Below are positions 1 to 5,542 of a DNA stretch of 7,118 nucleotides, piece by piece. Source of the DNA: an uncultured Deferribacteraceae bacterium (GTDB taxonomy: Bacteria; Chrysiogenota; Deferribacteres; Deferribacterales; Mucispirillaceae). The notes under the pieces were generated by a model. The model was given only the letters and a program-made list of their open reading frames with translations. It did no database searches and had not been told where the DNA came from. The translations under genes were made by a program, and so were the position numbers. The first letter of the stretch is position 1; each line of letters opens with the position of its first letter. The stretch is taken from positions 1 through 7,118 of the forward strand of contig CAMQYB010000094.1 in NCBI GenBank assembly GCA_947039055.1, read 5' to 3'.

Positions 1-212
1 AGATTGCAGAGTTTGAAGTTGAACTATGTAAAGAGTTAAATTCTATGGGTATAGGTCCTATGGGGTTTGGTGGAAAGACTACTATATTAGATGTTTTAGT
101 TGGTGTTCAACATCGTCATCCTGCATCATTTTTTGTATCTATATCATATATGTGTTGGGCAAGCAGAAGAAGAACTTTAACAATTAAAGGTAGCGAGGTA
201 GAATATGATTAA
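1..212 (+). CDS. Fumarate hydratase class I, alpha subunit (3' end only)
   Basis: This is the C-terminal end of the alpha (catalytic, [4Fe-4S]) subunit of a two-subunit class I fumarate hydratase / L-tartrate dehydratase; the start lies left of the window. Codons are in phase from base 3, and the frame ends with TAA at 210-212. The visible tail contains GIGPMGFGGKTT, the family's glycine-rich signature (usually IGPMGxGGKTT). It then has LDVLVGVQHRHPASFFVSIS, followed by YMCWASRR, which matches the usual QCHAxR segment holding one of the three cluster cysteines. The enzyme interconverts fumarate and malate in the cytoplasm. Its stop overlaps the start of the beta subunit by 8 bases, the usual arrangement for translational coupling of paired subunits. 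Sequence alone does not separate fumarase from tartrate dehydratase; fumarase is the more common role. Confidence 0.93.
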   Translation, partial: IAEFEVELCKELNSMGIGPMGFGGKTTILDVLVGVQHRHPASFFVSISYMCWASRRRTLTIKGSEVEYD

Positions 213-783
213 GCTTAAAACGCCGATTAGTGAGGCGGATATCCGTAAATTAAAAGTAGGTGATCAAGTTTTATTATCAGGCACAATCGTTACTGCACGT
301 GACGCTGCACATAAATTGATGTATGAAGATAGACCGACGTTTATCGATGAATATTTAAAAGATGGTGCTATATATCATTGTGGTCCAGTTGTAAAACAAG
401 ATAGTAGTGGTGAATGGTCATTTGTATCAAGTGGTCCTACAACGTCAGCAAGAGAAGAGCCGTATCAGGCGAAAGTTATAGATGATTATAAAGTTCGTGC
501 TGTTATCGGTAAAGGTGGAATGGGTGACAAAACTAGTAAAGGGTTAATGCATACAGGTGCTGTGTATTTACATGCAGTAGGTGGAGCAGGAGCGTTAACA
601 GCTGAGCGAGTAAAGAAAGTTTTAACTGTATTTAAGTTAGAAGAGTTTGGATCACCAGAGGCTTTTTGGGTGATAGATGTTGAGAATTTTCCATGTGTTG
701 TAACAATGGATTCTCATGGTGGATCGTTGCATAAAGAGGTCGCAGATAAATCACGTGAGAAGATGAAACAACTTATCGGTTAA
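205..783 (+). CDS. Fumarate hydratase class I, beta subunit
   Basis: This 192-residue protein is the beta subunit (C-terminal Fe-S hydro-lyase domain) that pairs with the alpha subunit to hydrate fumarate to malate. Family motifs are visible in order: VLLSGTIVTARDAAH (about 22-36), IYHCGPVV (56-63), SSGPTTSARE (75-84), a GKGGM loop (102-106), GAVYLHAVGGAGAL (118-131) and ENFPCVVTMDSHG (160-172). The length is typical for a stand-alone beta subunit. The ATG at 205 sits inside the last codons of the alpha gene. A GAGGT ribosome-binding site at 195-199, five bases upstream, lies within the alpha coding sequence, so the two are co-translated. A long hairpin terminator starts 30 bases after the stop, making this the last gene of its operon. 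Use as L-tartrate dehydratase cannot be excluded. Confidence 0.95.
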   Translation: MIKLKTPISEADIRKLKVGDQVLLSGTIVTARDAAHKLMYEDRPTFIDEYLKDGAIYHCGPVVKQDSSGEWSFVSSGPTTSAREEPYQAKVIDDYKVRAVIGKGGMGDKTSKGLMHTGAVYLHAVGGAGALTAERVKKVLTVFKLEEFGSPEAFWVIDVENFPCVVTMDSHGGSLHKEVADKSREKMKQLIG

Positions 784-812
784 TATTAAATTTATTTTGT
801 GTTTAAATTAAT

Positions 813-866
813 AGAGTTCTAATATTCTTATTTTGTATAAAGGTAAGTATATTGGGACTCTTTTTT
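813..866 (+). terminator. Long rho-independent terminator after fumarate hydratase operon
   Basis: The arms 813-834 and 840-861 pair over 22 positions with one mismatch (826/848) and several G-U pairs, leaving a 5-base loop (835-839). The 3' arm runs straight into six T residues (861-866), and a second seven-T run follows at 871-877. This is a textbook intrinsic terminator, unusually long in the stem, placed 30 bases after the beta-subunit stop. Confidence 0.88.
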
Positions 867-963
867 GTTATTTTTTTATAGTGGTAGATAATCGGTTACA
901 TTTTCTCTTATCATATACTATTCCAATATTAAACAAGTTAATTAATACGCCATAAATATAAAA

Positions 964-992
964 TTGACATAGAGGGTATCACCCAATATTAT
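964..992 (+). promoter_or_regulatory. Promoter for DUF805 gene
   Basis: A perfect -35 box TTGACA (964-969) is separated by 17 bases from TATTAT (987-992, 5 of 6 to TATAAT). The predicted start near 999 gives a leader of about 45 bases before the ATG at 1045. The spacer holds a small dyad, GGGT-atc-ACCC (974-984), that could be an operator. The -10 region CCAATATTAT (983-992) is identical to that of the alkyltransferase promoter (1761-1770). A longer related sequence lies upstream at 914-931. Confidence 0.7.
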
Positions 993-1044
993 TAAATTAG
1001 TTCTAACGAAGAAACTTATTTTTTTAAATTTTGGAGGATTATTT

Positions 1045-1431
1045 ATGCGTAGTATATTAGATGTTTATAAAAATTATTTTAATTTCAACGGCAAATCTAC
1101 GAGAATGGATTACAATAGTTTTATGATTTTTTCATTAATTATTTGGACAATTTTATTTATGTTCGATACAACATCAGGTTTTTTTATGACGTATGATGTG
1201 GCAGGAAATTTTGTAGTTGATGATATGACTGTAAGATACGGCTACACATCTATAGCATTTTTTCTTATATCATTAATTCCGTGGGTTTCATTATCTGTTC
1301 GCAGATTAAGAGATGCAGGATTATCACCATTTTGGATACTATTATTTTTAGTACCAGTAGCACAACTTGTTGCATATATCATGTGTATATTTGCACCATC
1401 TAACAGAAGAAGACATCCTGTTACTGCTTGA
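1045..1431 (+). CDS. DUF805 family small inner-membrane protein
   Basis: This 128-residue protein belongs to the DUF805 (YhaH/YiiR-like) family of small membrane proteins, whose biochemical role is not established. The N-terminus YKNYFNFNGKSTRMDYNSF (8-26) matches the family's opening 'Y..yf.f.GR..R.eyW.F' pattern. SVRRLRDAGLSPFWILL (84-100) matches the conserved 'vrRLHD.g.sgWw.ll' motif, here with arginine in the usual histidine position. Three hydrophobic segments are visible (about 26-40, 66-84 and 96-116), and the C-terminus ends in a basic SNRRRHP tail, as is common after the last helix. An ideal GGAGGA ribosome-binding site (1033-1038) lies six bases before the ATG. The gene appears monocistronic, with its own promoter. 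Confidence 0.88.
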   Translation: MRSILDVYKNYFNFNGKSTRMDYNSFMIFSLIIWTILFMFDTTSGFFMTYDVAGNFVVDDMTVRYGYTSIAFFLISLIPWVSLSVRRLRDAGLSPFWILLFLVPVAQLVAYIMCIFAPSNRRRHPVTA

Positions 1432-1436
1432 TAATA

Positions 1437-1527
1437 TTGAACTTGAAATTCAAAATTATTAGCATTAGATAATGAACTGTAAATTCATTATTAGATAGAG
1501 TTAGATAATGAACTTTAAATTCATTAT
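1437..1527. repeat. Three evenly spaced related inverted repeats, two in a 28-base direct repeat
   Basis: There are three dyads with the same layout: a stem ending in GAA, a 7-base loop C-TKNAAA, then TTC. They are TTGAA/TTCAA around CTTGAAA (1437-1453), ATAATGAA/TTCATTAT around CTGTAAA (1469-1491), and the same arms around CTTTAAA (1505-1527). Their centres lie at 1445, 1480 and 1516, 35-36 bases apart. The last two are parts of a 28-base direct repeat (1465-1492 and 1501-1528) with one difference. They follow directly after the DUF805 stop. They may be protein-binding sites or simply duplicated hairpins; no T-run follows them. Confidence 0.7.
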
Positions 1528-1574
1528 TGTGCAAAGTTAGTTTTATTATTAGTTTTTGATTTAATTTATTTATG

Positions 1575-1670
1575 AGATAAAGTTAGATACGGTACGCTTA
1601 CGATTGAATTCCTCAATAATTATCGAAGTAGTCTGTTATCTATCGTCCTCTCACTTTTGTGGGAGGGCGA
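1575..1670 (+). ncRNA. Possible structured RNA element with a strong GC-richer hairpin
   Basis: The middle of the DUF805-alkyltransferase gap is richer in G and C than its surroundings and folds by eye into nested stems. The outer stem is AGATAA (1575-1580) with TTATCT (1636-1641). Next come AGATAC (1585-1590) with GTAgTCT (1628-1634, one bulge) and ATTGA (1603-1607) with TCAAT (1613-1617). Directly after is an 11-pair hairpin, CGTCCTCTCAC (1644-1654) with GTGGGAGGGCG (1659-1669), closed by a TTTT loop and containing two G-U pairs. Only a weak T-rich tract follows, so the last hairpin is a poor intrinsic terminator. No known RNA family is recognised. The remaining bases of the gap, 1671-1741, show nothing clear. 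Confidence 0.35.
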
Positions 1671-1741
1671 ATATTTATTAATTGCAGAAAGATTTTTATT
1701 TTAACCCATCTTATCCTGATTTAAAAATTTTAATTTAAGTG

Positions 1742-1780
1742 TTGAGTTTTTATACTATTGCCAATATTATGGATAGTATA
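1742..1780 (+). promoter_or_regulatory. Alkyltransferase promoter with overlapping 30-base operator-like dyad
   Basis: TTGAGT (1742-1747), a 17-base spacer and TATTAT (1765-1770) form a good sigma-70-type promoter, predicting a start near 1777 and a leader of about 36 bases. A dyad spans 1751-1780: the arms TATACTAT (1751-1758) and ATAGTATA (1773-1780) are perfect, and the same axis falls on a central AATATT palindrome (1763-1768). It covers the spacer, the -10 box and the predicted start, which is where a repressor would bind. In RNA only the right arm would be transcribed, so a DNA operator is likelier than an RNA hairpin. Confidence 0.55.
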
Positions 1781-1812
1781 CGGTAGTTTATTGTGTGGAG
1801 GAATACGTTATT

Positions 1813-2295
1813 ATGTCAGAGTGTTGGATATACGATACATCTATCGGTAAACTAGCTGTTGTTACTTCAAACAACTATTTACAGACGATAGTTTTTATAG
1901 ATGATGATGAGAGTTATATAAATAGTAATAGCCATTATCATATCAGTGAGACAGATTTTATTAAAAAGTGTATGGATAAAATTAATAATTACCTTATAGG
2001 TAAGAATAGGACGATTGATATTCCGTATGATATTAAAGGATCAAATTTTCAACTTTCAGTTTGGTACGCACTTAAATTGATAGCTTACGGAACGACAGTT
2101 TCATATAAAGATATATGCAGTAAGATAGGTATACCGAAAGGTTATAGAGCCGTTGGTATGGCGTGCAATAAAAACCCGTTACCGATTATTATTCCGTGCC
2201 ACAGAGTGATAGGTAGTAACAGCAGTTTAACAGGTTACGCAGGTGGGTTAGATACTAAATCTAAACTGTTGTCTATGGAGCAGATGTACGCTTGA
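1813..2295 (+). CDS. ogt: Methylated-DNA--[protein]-cysteine S-methyltransferase (O6-alkylguanine-DNA alkyltransferase)
   Basis: This suicide DNA-repair protein moves an alkyl group from O6-alkylguanine (or O4-alkylthymine) to its own cysteine. With the ATG at 1813 it has 160 residues, normal for Ogt-type proteins. The N-terminal beta domain begins YDTSIGKLAVV. The C-terminal domain has NFQLSVWYALKLIAYGTTVSYKDI (78-101), the arginine-finger segment YRAVGMACNKNP (111-122) and the active site IIIPCHRVIG (125-134) with Cys129 as nucleophile. It ends with GYAGGLDTKSKLLSME. A longer frame opens at GTG 1795, but that codon overlaps the GGAGGA ribosome-binding site (1797-1802), which sits ten bases before ATG 1813, so ATG is chosen. 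No Ada-type regulator domain is attached. A minisatellite begins just after the stop, and no terminator is visible. Confidence 0.93.
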   Translation: MSECWIYDTSIGKLAVVTSNNYLQTIVFIDDDESYINSNSHYHISETDFIKKCMDKINNYLIGKNRTIDIPYDIKGSNFQLSVWYALKLIAYGTTVSYKDICSKIGIPKGYRAVGMACNKNPLPIIIPCHRVIGSNSSLTGYAGGLDTKSKLLSMEQMYA

Positions 2296-2305
2296 TATAA
2301 GTGTA

Positions 2306-2483
2306 TTAATGGGTGTGATTGTTGTTGATGTATGGTTAGGGGTTGTACAATTAATTGATATGCGATTAATTGATGTGCTACTAATTAGTAGAATTAATTG
2401 ATGCACTACTAATTGATGTAGAATTAATTGTTATATAATTAATTGATGTACGATTAATTAGTGTATAGCTGATTAGGTATAGT
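2306..2483. repeat. Degenerate 15-base minisatellite, about 12 units
   Basis: Units resembling TTAATTGATGTACGA begin at 2306, 2321, 2336, 2351, 2366, 2381, 2394, 2409, 2424, 2439, 2454 and 2469. The spacing is 15 bases throughout except for one 13-base unit (2381-2393). Central units (2351-2468) are the best preserved, and both ends decay. The array starts ten bases after the alkyltransferase stop and ends in a near-palindrome GTTGATAATTATTAAC (2482-2497). A multiple-of-three period would allow a repeated Leu-Ile-Asp-Val-x peptide, but stops and the 2-base deletion break every frame. It fills most of the gap between the convergent alkyltransferase and smpB genes. The rest (2498-2567) holds only CA-rich simple sequence. 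Confidence 0.85.
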
Positions 2484-2567
2484 TGATAATTATTAACGAA
2501 CACAAGAGTTATAGTTGAACATAAACATAAATTTTAAGCACACACACAAACATAAACATGAATTTAG

Positions 2568-2621
2568 TTTTAGATGTAAACTTAATCGGTTTTATTTTAG
2601 ATGTAAACTTAATCGGTTTTA
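2568..2621. repeat. Tandem 27-base duplication of the smpB 3' end
   Basis: Two identical 27-base units (2568-2594 and 2595-2621), each beginning TTTTAGATGTAAACTTAATC, stand head to tail. The right-hand unit contains the last codons and the stop of smpB (minus strand). The left-hand unit is therefore a copy of the gene's end plus 14 bases beyond the stop. Perfect identity suggests a recent slippage or duplication event. The coding frame is not altered. Confidence 0.9.
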
Positions 2622-3055
2622 TTTTTTAAAGCACGGTTCATTTCAATAGATAGATCTTTCTCTTTTTCGCTTCTACGTTTATCGTAAAGTTTTTTACCTC
2701 TAACAAGTGCCACTTCAATTTTTATCAAACCTTTTTTAAGATATACTTTAAGAGCGGTTAGAGCCAAACCTTTCTCATTAACTTTTCCCATAAGTTTAAA
2801 GATCTCTTTTTTATGCATAAGAAGTTTTCTAGTTCGTAGAGGATCATGATTAAATCTATTCCCGAAATCGTACGGAGATATATGACAACCAACAAGCATT
2901 ATTTCATTATTGATAACTTTCACATGTGATTCTTTTAGATTGATTTTACTTTGACGAATAGATTTCACTTCAGTACCTTGAAGAGCGATCCCAGCTTCAA
3001 ATTTTTCTAAAATTTCATATTCATGATACGCTTTTCTATTTGTTGCAAGAACCAC
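2609..3055 (-). CDS. smpB: SsrA-binding protein SmpB
   Basis: SmpB binds tmRNA and brings it to stalled ribosomes for trans-translation. The signature is clear: ATNRKAYHEYEILEKFEAGIALQ, then GTEVKSIRQSKINLKESHVKV, the central HISPYDFGNRFNHDPLRTRKLLMHKKEI, KVYLKKGLIKIEVALVRGKKLYDKR, and a basic C-terminal tail SEKEKDLSIEMNRALKNKTD. The open frame extends to a TTG at 3085 (158 residues). The GTG at 3053-3055 (148 residues) is preferred for two reasons: GAGG lies eight bases upstream of it, and the best promoter predicts transcription starting at about 3085. Family members usually begin just before the 'NRKA' segment, which also fits. No tmRNA gene is found in the window. The last codons lie in a 27-base tandem duplication. 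Confidence 0.95.
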   Translation of the reverse strand: MVLATNRKAYHEYEILEKFEAGIALQGTEVKSIRQSKINLKESHVKVINNEIMLVGCHISPYDFGNRFNHDPLRTRKLLMHKKEIFKLMGKVNEKGLALTALKVYLKKGLIKIEVALVRGKKLYDKRRSEKEKDLSIEMNRALKNKTD

Positions 3056-3089
3056 TAAATCACCCTCTACTAAATTTAAATTCAACTTT

Positions 3090-3118
3090 ATGCTAACATG
3101 AAAGAATAACTATATCAA
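3090..3118 (-). promoter_or_regulatory. smpB promoter
   Basis: Reading the minus strand, TTGATA (3118-3113) is followed after 17 bases by TAGCAT (3095-3090), with a TG one base before it (extended -10). The predicted start near 3083-3085 leaves a leader of about 30 bases before GTG 3055 and would place the alternative TTG start at the very 5' end of the RNA. The rest of the smpB-YkvA gap (3119-3275) is AT-rich and shows no other clear signal. Confidence 0.5.
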
Positions 3119-3275
3119 CTGGATAAATATTATTAATATTATTTTATATTTAATGGTAGTTGATTAGATTTATAATTACACACTCTTTTATTTTATAACA
3201 CGATTAAAGTATCTCTCAAACTATATTTTATTAAACTATAAAAGTGTGACATTCGTTATATTTAAAAGCTATAAA

Positions 3276-3653
3276 TTAAACTGTTTTATTTTTCCATTCA
3301 GTATATCGTTCAATATCTGAGTTAAGCAGAGATAGACAAACAGCCACAACTCCAGCATCATCTATAAGTCCTGCGAAAGGCAGAAAATCAGGTATAGCGT
3401 CAATCGGTGAGAACACATAAATCAATGTTCCAACAACCCCTAATATAGTTGACACTGGCACGACTTTATAATTTCCACGAGTGTAATCTTTCACCATTGA
3501 GATCATAATTTTAATCTGTTCAAAATATTTGAGTAAAGATTTTTTAGATGCTTTATTAAGTATCTCTTCTTCGTTCTGATCTATTTTTTCAAAATCTTTT
3601 TCAGATGCGTTATTTTTATATTTTTCATATTCGGCACTAAACTTTTCATTCAT
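3276..3653 (-). CDS. DUF1232 (YkvA-type) membrane protein
   Basis: This 125-residue protein carries the DUF1232 domain, found in many small bacterial membrane proteins of unknown activity. The first 60 residues are hydrophilic and rich in Glu, Lys and Asn, probably helical. The core at about 64-103 reads VPVSTILGVVGTLIYVFSPIDAIPDFLPFAGLIDDAGVV; the SPIDaIPDFlPfaGliDDA pattern is diagnostic of the family. One or two hydrophobic stretches (about 66-82 and 98-110) suggest membrane association. ATG at 3653 is supported by a GGAG site six bases upstream (3663-3660 on the minus strand). It is divergent from dapF and upstream of smpB on the same strand, but a 220-base gap and a separate smpB promoter argue against a tight operon. 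Function is unknown. Confidence 0.88.
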   Translation of the reverse strand: MNEKFSAEYEKYKNNASEKDFEKIDQNEEEILNKASKKSLLKYFEQIKIMISMVKDYTRGNYKVVPVSTILGVVGTLIYVFSPIDAIPDFLPFAGLIDDAGVVAVCLSLLNSDIERYTEWKNKTV

Positions 3654-3673
3654 ATTTTTCTCCAGCTTATTAC

Positions 3674-3703
3674 ATTTTAAGAATTCTATTATTCTATGTA
3701 CAA
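3674..3703 (-). promoter_or_regulatory. Possible promoter for the DUF1232 gene
   Basis: On the minus strand, TTGTAC (3703-3698) and TAAAAT (3679-3674, 5 of 6 to consensus) are separated by 18 bases, about 20 bases upstream of the start codon. The AT-rich context makes chance matches likely, so this is a moderate-confidence call. Confidence 0.35.
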
Positions 3704-3776
3704 TACTTATATTTACTACATTTATTATATATACGCCATTTAAAATTTTATGCTAGGTTTTTATGTTAATGAGTGT

Positions 3777-3806
3777 TTGACAAGAAAAAGATAAATATGT
3801 TATTCT
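3777..3806 (+). promoter_or_regulatory. dap operon promoter abutting the dapF start codon
   Basis: A perfect TTGACA (3777-3782) is followed after 18 bases by TATTCT (3801-3806), with TG one base before it (3798-3799), an extended -10 feature. Transcription should start around 3812-3814, on the dapF ATG at 3812. No ribosome-binding site fits: the only AGG (3807-3809) is two bases from the ATG and would lie outside the transcript. The dapF mRNA would therefore be leaderless or nearly so. Confidence 0.6.
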
Positions 3807-3811
3807 AGGTG

Positions 3812-4621
3812 ATGATTAAATTTTCAAAACTTACAGGTAACGGTAATGATTTTATCGTTTTTAACAATATGGATGGCTCATTAGATGAGTATATCAACGC
3901 TGAGTTTGTAGTACAAATATCTAAGCGAGCGTTATCGGTTGGAGCAGACGGTGTATTTTTTCTATGCAAATCAGACAAGGTAGATTTTGCGTGGAGATTT
4001 TTTAATTCAGACGGTAGCGAAGCTGAGATGTGTGGCAACGGTTCAAGGTGTGTTGCAAAATTCGCATACAAAAATAATATCGCAAAAAACTTTATGAAGT
4101 TTGAAACAGGAGCTGGTATTATTGAGGCAAATATCATCAATGATCTTGATGTGAAAGTTCAATTAACTACTCCTCACGGATTAGAGTTAGATAAAACTAT
4201 TGTGATTGACGGCGTTGAATATAACTACTCATTTTTAAACACAGGTGTTCCTCATGTTGTGATATTTTTAGATGATATTGAAAATGTAGATGTTAAAGCG
4301 TTAGGTTCAAAAATTAGATATCATGAACAGTTTGCACCAAAAGGTACGAACGTTAATTTTATAAAAGTAGTGAGTGGAAGTGAGTTAAATATTAGAACTT
4401 ATGAGCGTGGTGTTGAAGATGAAACATTAGCTTGTGGAACAGGTGCTACGGCTGCAACGCTTATATCTATAGAGAAAGGTTTTACAACTTCGCCTACAGT
4501 TTTAAAAACAGCAGATAACGGTTATCTAACTGTTTCAAAAGATTTAGAAAAAGTTTATCTTCAAGGTGCGACAAGACATATTTATGACGGCGTGCTTAAT
4601 GCAGAGTCTTATAAATATTGA
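3812..4621 (+). CDS. dapF: Diaminopimelate epimerase
   Basis: DapF is a PLP-independent epimerase that converts LL-diaminopimelate to meso-diaminopimelate, the precursor of lysine and the peptidoglycan cross-link residue. With ATG 3812 it has 269 residues, typical of the family. MIKFSKLTGNGNDFIVF (1-17) is the classic N-terminus. The first catalytic cysteine is in MCGNGSRCVAKF (Cys74), and the second in ETLACGTGATAA (Cys208). GADGVFFL (44-51), FFNSDGSEAEMCGNG (63-77), NTGVPHVV (143-150) and RTYERGVEDET (195-205) are also conserved. A GTG at 3809 directly before the ATG is in frame, but the ATG fits the family start. It is the first gene of dapF-dapA-dapB, 22 bases before dapA, and its promoter sits immediately upstream. 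Confidence 0.97.
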   Translation: MIKFSKLTGNGNDFIVFNNMDGSLDEYINAEFVVQISKRALSVGADGVFFLCKSDKVDFAWRFFNSDGSEAEMCGNGSRCVAKFAYKNNIAKNFMKFETGAGIIEANIINDLDVKVQLTTPHGLELDKTIVIDGVEYNYSFLNTGVPHVVIFLDDIENVDVKALGSKIRYHEQFAPKGTNVNFIKVVSGSELNIRTYERGVEDETLACGTGATAATLISIEKGFTTSPTVLKTADNGYLTVSKDLEKVYLQGATRHIYDGVLNAESYKY

Positions 4622-4643
4622 TTTTTTTATGTGAGGTTAATTT

Positions 4644-5534
4644 ATGTTAGATATAAAAGGTAGTATTGTTGCTATCATCACACCGTTTGATAAAGAAGGA
4701 AATGTTGATCAGAAAGCTTTACGCAATCTTGTTGAGTTTCATATATCAAATGGCACGAACGGTATAGTTCCATGTGGCACAACTGGTGAGTCTGCGACGT
4801 TGTCGCATGATGAACATTTTGATGTTGTAGAGATTGTGATAGATCAAGTTGCAGGACGAGTTCCTGTTATTGCAGGTGCAGGATCAAACTCTACACTTGA
4901 AACAAAATTGCTCACTAAACATGCAAAAGATTCAGGAGCTGATGCTGCACTTTTAATCACTCCATACTATAATAAACCAACTCAAGAGGGGTTGTATCAA
5001 CATTATAAAGAGATCGCAACATCTGTTGATATACCGATTATACTATATAATGTTCCAGGAAGAACAGCGGTTAATATGTTGCCAGAAACGGTGATTAGGT
5101 TATCAAAGATAGATAATATTGTGGGCATAAAAGAGGCATCAGGAAGTATAGAACAAGCTGTTGAGATTATGAAATATACAGAAAACTTCTCACTTCTATC
5201 AGGAGAGGATTCTCTAACTTATCCACTCATGACGCTTGGTGCTACGGGGGTTATATCTGTAACAAATAACATCGCTCCAAAATTGATGGCTCAGATGTGT
5301 AGCTGTGTACTTGATGGAAATTATCTTGATGCAAGAGAGATACATTTTAAGCTGTCGAAATTGTTCAAAGTTTTATTTTGTGAGACTAATCCTATACCTG
5401 TAAAAAAAGCGTTATATCTAATAGGTATGATAGAAGATGAAATTAGATTGCCATTAATTCGTATGAGTAAAGAAGGAACTGAAGTTCTAAAATCAGCTAT
5501 GCTTGAGATAGGTTTAGAATTAGTTAATAAATAA
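4644..5534 (+). CDS. dapA: 4-hydroxy-tetrahydrodipicolinate synthase
   Basis: DapA condenses pyruvate with aspartate semialdehyde, the first committed step of lysine/DAP synthesis. It is a class I aldolase of 296 residues forming a TIM barrel. The Schiff-base lysine is Lys163 in GIKEASGS (161-168). Catalytic-triad candidates are Thr47 in CGTTGES (44-50), Tyr109 in TPYYNKP (106-112) and Tyr135 in YNVPGRT (135-141), with Arg140 binding the substrate carboxylate. SGEDS (186-190), TGVISVTNN (201-209) and ETNPIPVK (247-254) are also family hallmarks that separate it from other aldolases of the superfamily. A GAGGT ribosome-binding site (4633-4637) lies six bases before the ATG. Co-transcription with dapF is likely. 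The dapB gene follows after a 98-base repeat-rich gap. Confidence 0.97.
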   Translation: MLDIKGSIVAIITPFDKEGNVDQKALRNLVEFHISNGTNGIVPCGTTGESATLSHDEHFDVVEIVIDQVAGRVPVIAGAGSNSTLETKLLTKHAKDSGADAALLITPYYNKPTQEGLYQHYKEIATSVDIPIILYNVPGRTAVNMLPETVIRLSKIDNIVGIKEASGSIEQAVEIMKYTENFSLLSGEDSLTYPLMTLGATGVISVTNNIAPKLMAQMCSCVLDGNYLDAREIHFKLSKLFKVLFCETNPIPVKKALYLIGMIEDEIRLPLIRMSKEGTEVLKSAMLEIGLELVNK

Positions 5535-5542
5535 ATTTTTCA

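Noticed and set aside
1472..1533. Two tiny ORFs (MNCKFIIR and MNFKFIIVQS) in the duplicated hairpins
   Set aside because: No ribosome-binding sites and too short to judge; they arise from the repeated sequence itself.
1644..1680. GC-richer hairpin as a rho-independent terminator for the DUF805 gene
   Set aside because: The stem is strong, but the sequence after it is a mixed A/T tract rather than a T-run, so it is reported as a possible RNA structure instead.
1795..1812. GTG start six codons upstream for the alkyltransferase
   Set aside because: The GTG overlaps the GGAGGA ribosome-binding site that serves ATG 1813, and the extra residues match nothing in the family.
2309..2401. Small ORF of about 30 codons with Leu-Ile-Asp-x-x repeats in the minisatellite
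   Set aside because: No ribosome-binding site, and the frame is only the repeat read through until a deletion brings a stop; kept as a remark under the repeat.
2296..3275. tmRNA (ssrA) gene next to smpB
   Set aside because: No tRNA-like ends, TTC-loop sequence or tag-encoding frame was found on either side of smpB; both flanks are AT-rich repeats or spacer.
3805..4140. 111-codon open frame on the minus strand opposite the start of dapF
   Set aside because: It lies wholly over the dapF 5' half and promoter, has no recognisable domain, and the opposite strand encodes an unmistakable DapF.
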